Source: Neisseria sp. 83E34
GTDB taxonomy: Bacteria > Pseudomonadota > Gammaproteobacteria > Burkholderiales > Neisseriaceae
Assembly: GCF_001308015.1 (NCBI RefSeq)
Contig: NZ_LGYH01000001.1
Span: forward strand, 396,392-460,391
Reading direction: 5' to 3'
Length of the DNA: 64,000 nt
The notes beneath the pieces are model-generated. The model worked only from the letters and a program-made list of their open reading frames with translations, ran no database searches and was not told where the DNA came from. The position numbers and the translations under genes are program-made. Positions 57,359 through 64,000 of the stretch are shown in pieces. How positions within the stretch are numbered: position 1 is the first letter of the stretch; each line of letters begins with the position of its first letter.

Positions 57359-57883
57359 TTAGCGGCGGTTCCACGGCATCAGCATTAGCAGCCTTGCCAT
57401 GCCGCAGAATCCGGTAAGCCCGGCAGTTAACAAGCCGGCGCCTACAAATGCGCACAATAGATAAAATGCGGGCGATACCAGCCAGCCCAATATTGCGCCT
57501 GCCAAAGCGAGTGAGCCGGCGGCAATTTGTACTTGGCGCATCAGTTCAAGTGGTTGTGAGGCGTTGAACTGGGTTGGCAAGCCGGCCGACTTCCAACCGT
57601 CGATCCCGTTTTCCAGGATAAATGCTTCTTTACCGCTAGCGCATTGCGCCAGCGTGTTTGCTGCATTCCGGGTACGCATGCCTGATTTGCAATGGAAAAT
57701 CACGCAGGATGCCTGTTGCGCGCCGGCAGGTAGGCCTTGTTGTTGCAATTGAGGCAGCGGTTGCAGCAAAGCGTTTTCGATATGTTCACGGCGGTATTCG
57801 TCTTCTCCGCGGATGTCGATCAATACTGCGCCGTTTTGCAGTTTATTTTGTGTATCGGCAGCAGTAATGGTGGTTATAGACAT
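57359..57883 (-). CDS. rhodanese-DUF2892 membrane protein
   Basis: 174 residues: a rhodanese domain (1-110) with active site HCKSGMRT, then two membrane helices (SLALAGAILGWL and LLCAFVGAGLL) as in DUF2892 proteins. Handles sulfane sulfur at the membrane. AAGGAATC before the ATG at 57883. Confidence 0.88.
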   Translation of the reverse strand: MSITTITAADTQNKLQNGAVLIDIRGEDEYRREHIENALLQPLPQLQQQGLPAGAQQASCVIFHCKSGMRTRNAANTLAQCASGKEAFILENGIDGWKSAGLPTQFNASQPLELMRQVQIAAGSLALAGAILGWLVSPAFYLLCAFVGAGLLTAGLTGFCGMARLLMLMPWNRR

Positions 57884-57968
57884 AATGATTCCTTGGGTAT
57901 ATGAGTATATTGACCTGAAAATCGTCATAAAGTTTGATATTCATGATGATATTTGGTGGTGTGTTTGA

Positions 57969-58163
57969 TTATTTTTTATCAGTGGGGCAGGTGTTGATGC
58001 CGAGTAAGGTATAAAACAGGCAATTTGACATTAAGCCGGTTGCCAGAGGGATGATGCCCAGCCAGCCCCACCAGCCGATAACGTTGGTTGCTGCCAAAAT
58101 GATTAAAATTGCGCCTACGGTAATACGGATGATTTTGTCGATACCGCCTACATTGCGTTTCAT
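57969..58163 (-). CDS. DUF2892 small membrane protein
   Basis: 64 residues (KRNVGGIDKIIRITVGAILIILAATNVIGWWGWLGIIPLATGLMSNCLFYTLLGINTC), the YgaP-type DUF2892 fold with two helices and paired cysteines. Same operon as the rhodanese and ArsR genes. Confidence 0.88.
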   Translation of the reverse strand: MKRNVGGIDKIIRITVGAILIILAATNVIGWWGWLGIIPLATGLMSNCLFYTLLGINTCPTDKK

Positions 58164-58194
58164 AAGGATGCTCCGGGTTGTTGGAATAAACATT

Positions 58195-58236
58195 AGTTAA
58201 ATATTATATAATATAAATTATATATCAAATATTGGT
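58195..58236. promoter_or_regulatory. AT-rich promoter/operator of the sulfur operon
   Basis: AATATTATATAATATAAA and TATATATCAAATATT form an extended imperfect palindrome just upstream of the DUF2892 gene; likely ArsR-type operator. Confidence 0.5.
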
Positions 58237-58261
58237 TTTATAAAAGTGCCACGCAAAGCAA

Positions 58262-58298
58262 ATGCCTGTCTGAAAAATATGTTTTCAGACAGGCATGC
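58262..58298. terminator. host-dialect uptake inverted repeat
   Basis: ATGCCTGTCTGAAAA and complement. Confidence 0.85.
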
Positions 58299-58319
58299 TT
58301 GATGAGTAAGTTTAAGATG

Positions 58320-58473
58320 TATCGTTGATCAACACACTAATACAAGGCAGCAAGCCGCAGACAGTATAAGCAGTAAGGAACTGATTTTGTTGCTGCTTCA
58401 GTAGCTTACAAAATCGTTCTCTTTGAACTAAGGTGCGGCAACGCCATAGCAAAAGTTAAGTTGGTTGACTATA
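58320..58473. repeat. Correia-like element (154 bp)
   Basis: Starts TATCGTTGATCAAC and ends GTTGACTATA, degenerate forms of the Correia termini TATAGTGGATTAAC. The inside (CAAGCCGCAGACAGTATAAG, AAAATCGTTCTCTTTGAACT, GGTGCGGCAACGCC) matches the long Correia form known from N. meningitidis and N. gonorrhoeae. Confidence 0.75.
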
Positions 58474-58476
58474 AAA

Positions 58477-58509
58477 AATGCCTGTCTGAACGGTTTTCAG
58501 ACAGGCATT
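58477..58509. terminator. host-dialect uptake inverted repeat, nagZ terminator
   Basis: AATGCCTGTCTGAA and complement with a short loop directly after nagZ. Confidence 0.85.
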
Positions 58510-58516
58510 ATTGATA

Positions 58517-59602
58517 TCAAAATGCTTCGCCCACTTTCACGCCGCCGGCGGTATCTTTAGGGGAAGCCAGTTTGGCCGTTGCGACTTGCGCTGCTTTAAA
58601 ATCGGCACTTGTCATCATGGTTTCAGCTTCTGCGGGCGTAAGGGTGTTGGCCATGTATTGCCAGCGTTGTGCCAGCTCAGGGTTTTCAGGAATAGTGAAA
58701 CCTTCGCGCAATTCGTCAACCAAATCCGGACGGTTGCATACCAGCACGATGTCGCAGCCAGCTTCAAATGATAAGCGGGCACGTTCTTTGATACCGCCGG
58801 CACCGCATGCGCCTTCCATGGTTAAGTCGTCTGAGAAAATTACACCGTTAAAGCCGATATCCCGGCGAAGTATGTCTTTCAGCCATTTGGCGGAAAAACC
58901 TGCGGGCTGGTCGTCGATTTTCGGATAAACCACATGAGCAGGCATCACGGCTGCCATGCCTGCCGCACTCATTTTGCGGAAAGGCAGTATATCGGCGGCT
59001 TCCAGTTCGGCCAAATTGCGATCGTCTTGCGGCAGAACGTGGTGGCTGTCGCCTTCTACAAAACCGTGGCCGGGGAAATGTTTGCCGCAGGATTTCATAC
59101 CGCCTTTATTCAAACCTTTTTGCAAGGCCAATGCCAATTCAGTAACAATTTCTGCATTTTTATGGAAACTACGGTTGCCGATAACGGCGCACTGCCCCCA
59201 GTTTAAATCAAGCACGGGCGTGAACGACAAATCCACTCCGCACGCGCTCAATTCTGCCGCCAATACCCAGCCGACTTGTTCGGCTTGCGCTTTGGCGGCA
59301 TCTGCGCCTTGTGTATCCCAGATTTCGCCGAGTACATCCATTGCGGGTAGCCGGGTAAAGCCTTCGATAAACCGTTGCACGCGACCACCTTCATGGTCAA
59401 CGGCGATAATCAGCTCCGGTGAGCGCAATGCTTTGATTTCTTTTACGAGTTCTTTAAGTTGCGCCACATTTTCAAAATTGCGGCGAAACAGAATCACCCC
59501 GCCGACAGAAGGATCGCACAGCCGCTGTTTTTCTTCTTCGGTGAGATGAAATGCATTTACATCGGCCATCACAGGGCCGCGGGGAAGGTGAATGGGATAC
59601 AT
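58517..59602 (-). CDS. nagZ: beta-N-acetylhexosaminidase
   Basis: 361 residues of glycoside hydrolase family 3. KHFPGHG and IFSDDLTM (catalytic Asp) are the family signature; IAVDHEGGRVQRF is the substrate site. Cleaves GlcNAc from muropeptides in cell-wall recycling. The ATG at 59602 gives the usual start (MYPIHLPRGPVMADV). Confidence 0.95.
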   Translation of the reverse strand: MYPIHLPRGPVMADVNAFHLTEEEKQRLCDPSVGGVILFRRNFENVAQLKELVKEIKALRSPELIIAVDHEGGRVQRFIEGFTRLPAMDVLGEIWDTQGADAAKAQAEQVGWVLAAELSACGVDLSFTPVLDLNWGQCAVIGNRSFHKNAEIVTELALALQKGLNKGGMKSCGKHFPGHGFVEGDSHHVLPQDDRNLAELEAADILPFRKMSAAGMAAVMPAHVVYPKIDDQPAGFSAKWLKDILRRDIGFNGVIFSDDLTMEGACGAGGIKERARLSFEAGCDIVLVCNRPDLVDELREGFTIPENPELAQRWQYMANTLTPAEAETMMTSADFKAAQVATAKLASPKDTAGGVKVGEAF

Positions 59603-59639
59603 GCGGGTATTCTTTAAATAAAGGGGTCGGTAATATATG

Positions 59640-59676
59640 TTCAGACAGGCATTTAAACAACAAATGCCTGTCTGAA
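59640..59676. repeat. pair of host-dialect uptake sequences
   Basis: TTCAGACAGGCAT (59640-59652) and ATGCCTGTCTGAA (59664-59676), pointing away from each other. Confidence 0.85.
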
Positions 59677-59692
59677 ACAAATGAAATGTGCT

Positions 59693-61189
59693 TTATTGCA
59701 GATTTAAAGCTAAAAACAGCGTCGTGCCTTTGCGCTCAACCAAAAGCGGAATATTTTTGCCGGAGCCGGCAATAGCAGTACGCAGGCCGGCTTCGTCTTC
59801 CACTTTGCTCTGCGCGATAGACAGGATTTTATCTCCGCGGCGGATGCCTGCACGTTGCGCCACGCCGCTTACATTGGTTACAACCAGATATTTTTTCTCA
59901 TTGTTTGAGATTTCACGCAGGTTCATGCCCAGCTCTTCTACGGCGAAATCTTTGGCTTCAATGCTCTGAGGTAATATATTGCCGCTTTCTATTTCGGCTT
60001 CATCTTTGTCATCGGTGGCGGCGCCGAGCATTACTTTCAGCTCGTTTTCTTTACCGTTGCGCCAAACGCCCAACGTAATTTCTTTGCCGGGCACCAAGTT
60101 GCCGACCATCACAGGCAATTCGCTGGATGTGCGCACGGTTTCTCCATTGACGCTGCGCACGATATCACCGACTTGCAAGCCTGCTTTAGCTGCCGGGCTG
60201 CCGGGCAACACTTTGGCAATCAAGGCACCGGTAGGTTTATCGAGTTTAAACGACTTAGCCAAATCGTAAGATACTTCCTGAATAATGACACCCAATTGGC
60301 CACGCTGCACTTTCCCTGTGGCTTTGAGCTGCTCGACCACGTTCATGGCGATGTCGATCGGGATGGCGAACGAAATGCCCATAAAGACACCGTTTCGGCT
60401 GTATATCTGAGAGTTGATGCCGATAACTTGGCCGTCGAGATTGAAGAGCGGGCCGCCTGAGTTGCCGGGGTTGATGGCCACGTCGGTTTGGATAAACGGC
60501 GTGTAGTTTTCATTCGGCAAGCTGCGGCCTTTGGCGGATACGATGCCTGAAGTGATACTGTTGTCAAAGCCGAAAGGTGCGCCGATGGCCGCTACCCATT
60601 CACCCGGTTTCAAATCGCGCGGATTGCCGATTTTGACGATGGACAAGTTTTTGGCGTCGATTTTCAAAAGAGCCACGTCAGTTTGAGGGTCTGAGCCGAT
60701 CAGCTTGGCAATGAATTCGCGCTTGTCGTTGAGGGTTACTTTGATTCTGTCCAACCCACTCACAACGTGGGTGTTGGTCAGGATGTAGCCGTCGGGGCTA
60801 ATAATGAAGCCGGAGCCGAAATTTTGATCATTGTCGCCTTCATCATGCGGCACGTCCGGTGTGTTGGGTACCAAACGTTTGAAAAATTCGTAGAAAGGGT
60901 CGTTATCCGGAAATTGGTTTAAATCCATTTCGTCGTCTTTGCGGGGTTTGGTCGCAGCTGCGGGATCTTTGTAGGCTTGGATGTTTACTACGGCCGAACC
61001 TTCCTGCTCAACCAGTTTGGCAAAGTCGGGCAGGGTGGCGGGTGCTTTTTTCTCAACCTTGGTTTCCGCGGGTTTCACTGCGCTGGCAGGCTGCTGCTCT
61101 TGGCCGATGCCGAGTTTGTCGCAGCCGGCCAGTGAGAGACTTGCAGTTAAAAGCAAAGTGAGGTATTTGGGTGTTGTTTTCACGATCAT
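59693..61189 (-). CDS. DegP/HtrA-type periplasmic serine protease
   Basis: 498 residues with lipoprotein-type signal (SLAGC), trypsin-like domain with the His (LTNTHVV), Asp (QTDVALL) and Ser (GNSGGPL) of the triad, and two PDZ domains. Degrades or refolds misfolded envelope proteins. The lipidated N terminus is common in Neisseria homologs as I recall. Confidence 0.93.
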   Translation of the reverse strand: MIVKTTPKYLTLLLTASLSLAGCDKLGIGQEQQPASAVKPAETKVEKKAPATLPDFAKLVEQEGSAVVNIQAYKDPAAATKPRKDDEMDLNQFPDNDPFYEFFKRLVPNTPDVPHDEGDNDQNFGSGFIISPDGYILTNTHVVSGLDRIKVTLNDKREFIAKLIGSDPQTDVALLKIDAKNLSIVKIGNPRDLKPGEWVAAIGAPFGFDNSITSGIVSAKGRSLPNENYTPFIQTDVAINPGNSGGPLFNLDGQVIGINSQIYSRNGVFMGISFAIPIDIAMNVVEQLKATGKVQRGQLGVIIQEVSYDLAKSFKLDKPTGALIAKVLPGSPAAKAGLQVGDIVRSVNGETVRTSSELPVMVGNLVPGKEITLGVWRNGKENELKVMLGAATDDKDEAEIESGNILPQSIEAKDFAVEELGMNLREISNNEKKYLVVTNVSGVAQRAGIRRGDKILSIAQSKVEDEAGLRTAIAGSGKNIPLLVERKGTTLFLALNLQ

Positions 61190-61307
61190 TCTTTCTTGGG
61201 ATTGCTATTCAGCATTTTATATTTGTGTAATGCGGGATTGTAACGAAAAGAAGCAAAGCTGAAAACTTGATTTAACAAGGTTTTTCAGACAGGCATCTGC
61301 TGTTGCG

Positions 61308-61946
61308 CTATGAAGGCAGGGCTTTGGCAGGGTACTCGCATAAGTCGTTGATCAAGCATTGTTCGCACAGCGGTTTTTGTGCTTTACAGGTATAGCGGCC
61401 GTGTAAAATTAGCCAGTGGTGCGCGTCGAGGATAAATTCTTTCGGTACGAATTTCATCAGCTTGTCTTCCACTTCGCGCACATTTTTACCGGGTGCGATT
61501 TTGGTGCGGTTTGAAACACGGAAAATATGTGTGTCTACCGCCATTGCGGGCTGTCCGAAAGCAGTATTGAGCACCACATTAGCGGTTTTCCGCCCTACGC
61601 CGGGCAGTGCTTCCAACGCTTCGCGGGTTTGGGGTACTTCGCCGCCGTATTGTTCGAGTAGAATGCGGCAGGTTTCAATGATGTGTTTTGATTTGGTTTT
61701 ATAAAGGCCGATGGTTTTTGTGTATTCCATCACGCCTTCCAAGCCTAAATCCAGCATAGCCTGTGGTGTGTTGGCCACGGGAAATAGTTTGGCCGTAGCC
61801 TTGTTCACGCCCAAATCTGTGGCTTGTGCCGAAAGCAATACGGCTATTAGGAGTTCAAACGGGCTGTTGTAGTTCAATTCGGTGGTCGGATTAGGATTTG
61901 CGGCGCGTAGCCGCTCGAAGATTGTTTGGCGGATGTGTTTATTCAT
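61308..61946 (-). CDS. nth: endonuclease III
   Basis: 212 residues. LPGVGRKTANVV (catalytic Lys), VDTHIFRVSNR (catalytic Asp) and the C-x6-C-x2-C-x5-C iron-sulfur loop (CKAQKPLCEQCLINDLC) identify Nth, which removes oxidised pyrimidines. ATG 61946 preferred. Confidence 0.96.
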   Translation of the reverse strand: MNKHIRQTIFERLRAANPNPTTELNYNSPFELLIAVLLSAQATDLGVNKATAKLFPVANTPQAMLDLGLEGVMEYTKTIGLYKTKSKHIIETCRILLEQYGGEVPQTREALEALPGVGRKTANVVLNTAFGQPAMAVDTHIFRVSNRTKIAPGKNVREVEDKLMKFVPKEFILDAHHWLILHGRYTCKAQKPLCEQCLINDLCEYPAKALPS

Positions 61947-62006
61947 ATGTAAGTTTGTGTTTTCAGACAAGCATTGGGTTGTGAATTCTTGTTTTAAACC
62001 AAATCG

Positions 62007-62567
62007 TTATTGTGCATTTTGGCGCTGCTCTTTGCGGAAATGCCAGGGGGCTTGCGGGTTCCTAGTGTGCCACAAACCTAAGTGTTTGCTTCGTGCATTA
62101 AGCTCGGCTTGGGCATAAATTCGGTAGTCGGTTTTACTTTGTTTCTTTTTGGCTATGGAAACATAATGCCAAGCGTGCCCGTTTTCAAGCTGGGCAAGAT
62201 TGATATCGCGTCCGTTTAACTTTACTTGAGCCACTTCGCGTTGGTAACGGTCACGTTCAAACACCGTTATTTCCACTGTTTGGCCTTCAAGTAAGGTTGT
62301 AAGGCTTTTTCGGCTGGCTTCGCTGTGCACCTGTTGTAATTCTGGGGCGTCAATATAAGCCATTCTGATTTTCCGTTTCTGGCCGTTTCGGTCGATTACG
62401 CGAATAGTATCGCCATCGCTTACCGCCACTACCTTGGCTTGATAAATAGTTTGGGCAGGTGCATGATTTTGATGCGTTTCCCAATTGGATTTTGAAGCAT
62501 GGTTTACCGGATCGAAACAGGCGGCGAGGGCAAATAGGGCGGAAAGAGCAGTTAAGCGGATAAACAT
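62007..62567 (-). CDS. thermonuclease-like lipoprotein
   Basis: 186 residues with signal ending LAAC, so probably a lipoprotein. SNase core: SDGDTIRV, RMAYIDAPEL (catalytic Arg and Glu), ERDRYQREVAQV and NGHAWHYV. Chromosomal counterpart of the element gene at 6241, only distantly alike. Confidence 0.88.
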   Translation of the reverse strand: MFIRLTALSALFALAACFDPVNHASKSNWETHQNHAPAQTIYQAKVVAVSDGDTIRVIDRNGQKRKIRMAYIDAPELQQVHSEASRKSLTTLLEGQTVEITVFERDRYQREVAQVKLNGRDINLAQLENGHAWHYVSIAKKKQSKTDYRIYAQAELNARSKHLGLWHTRNPQAPWHFRKEQRQNAQ

Positions 62568-62624
62568 AATGATTGCATATTTAAAATAAAAATATGATTG
62601 TACGTATCATAAGAAGCGTATACC

Positions 62625-62664
62625 AATGCCTGTCTGAAAAGAAAAGTTTTTTCAGACAGGCATT
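62625..62664. terminator. host-dialect uptake inverted repeat
   Basis: AATGCCTGTCTGAAAA and complement after hemB. Confidence 0.85.
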
Positions 62665-62720
62665 ATGTATTATGCGAGACAAAAAGGAATATTTAATCTT
62701 GTAAGAGTACAGCAGTCAGT

Positions 62721-63740
<1,020 letters not shown>

Positions 63741-63878
63741 CTAAAATTATTAAGATATTATGTTTTAGTAAGAGATTTTAAAATAGTTGGTATGAAAATA
63801 TTTTGAAATGCATAAGATAAATTCTCATATAAAACATTTGTTTAGTGTTTGTTGGGTATATTTGAGTTGTTTCGGGTG

Positions 63879-63907
63879 TTGACGCTGGTTGGGTTGTTGG
63901 GTATAGT
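63879..63907 (+). promoter_or_regulatory. rRNA operon promoter
   Basis: TTGACG and TATAGT with a 17-base spacer, about 75 bases before the boxA. Confidence 0.7.
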
Positions 63908-63979
63908 TCGGTTTCTTCGCTGCTGCTGCAGTGATTCACGAACTGGTTATTATAGCACAAGCTGTTTTGATTGGTTCGC

Positions 63980-63991
63980 GCTCTTTAACAA
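63980..63991 (+). promoter_or_regulatory. boxA of an rRNA operon leader
   Basis: GCTCTTTAACAA, the NusB/NusE-binding boxA found before 16S rRNA genes. The 16S gene should begin just beyond the window. Confidence 0.8.
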
Positions 63992-64000
63992 TACAGATTA

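Overview
The window is a Neisseriaceae chromosome segment, most likely from a Neisseria species. Bases 53159-64000 are ordinary housekeeping chromosome (alkB-like, tyrB, nagZ, a degP-type protease, nth, hemB). The last bases are the leader of a ribosomal RNA operon, with its promoter and boxA. The intergenic hairpins of this part use the DNA-uptake-sequence dialect TGCCTGTCTGAA, which I recall as the dialect of Neisseria wadsworthii and relatives, and a 154-bp Correia-like element lies at 58320-58473.

Bases 1 to about 53082 are most of an integrative conjugative element (ICE). Its right end is a tRNA-Asn gene (53083-53158, minus strand) next to a tyrosine integrase with an overlapping excisionase-like gene; the left end lies outside the window. 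Most of its uptake sequences are of a different dialect (AGGCCGTCTGAA), so the element was probably assembled in, or spent a long time in, another Neisseria lineage.

Layout of the element: (a) 1-10474, VirB6 to VirB11 and VirD4 of a VirB/D4-type conjugation apparatus, with a thermonuclease, an SSB and a small exported toxin-domain/immunity-like pair; (b) 10490-18998, DNA-processing and probably co-transferred proteins (TOPRIM primase, two polyvalent-type proteins, MobC, relaxase); (c) 19006-23736, accessory region with two toxin-antitoxin (TA) modules, an orphan methyltransferase and several broken genes; (d) 24262-29749, an RTX lipase-like exoprotein with two paralogous immunity-like membrane proteins and a truncated RTX start; (e) 29848-33210, an ABC-three-component-like defence operon flanked by direct repeats; (f) 33855-34988, an epsilon/zeta TA pair; (g) 35291-37933, a leftward operon of unknown genes; (h) 37974-42440, a candidate oriT (a very large inverted repeat, short hairpins and an IncP-like nic sequence), duplicated TraK-like genes, three TA modules, DnaA-box repeats and 23-bp iterons; (i) 42441-45816, a replication-type protein, a phage-like CI/Cro switch and two HigBA modules; (j) 45894-53147, CI-type operators, a boxA and a roughly 450-nt chain of hairpins, then a rightward operon with TrbM-, TraL- and TraM-like genes ending in xis-int.

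The most interesting hypothesis is a lambda-like control circuit. The CI/Cro operator sequence recurs in front of a boxA-bearing, highly structured untranslated region. The genes of the transfer region are repeatedly preceded by terminator-like hairpins that sit directly against the ribosome binding site. Together these could form a processive antitermination regulon that opens the transfer genes once the circle forms. A second theme is a shared C-terminal module on four element proteins, including the zeta toxin, which could mark proteins for export with the DNA.
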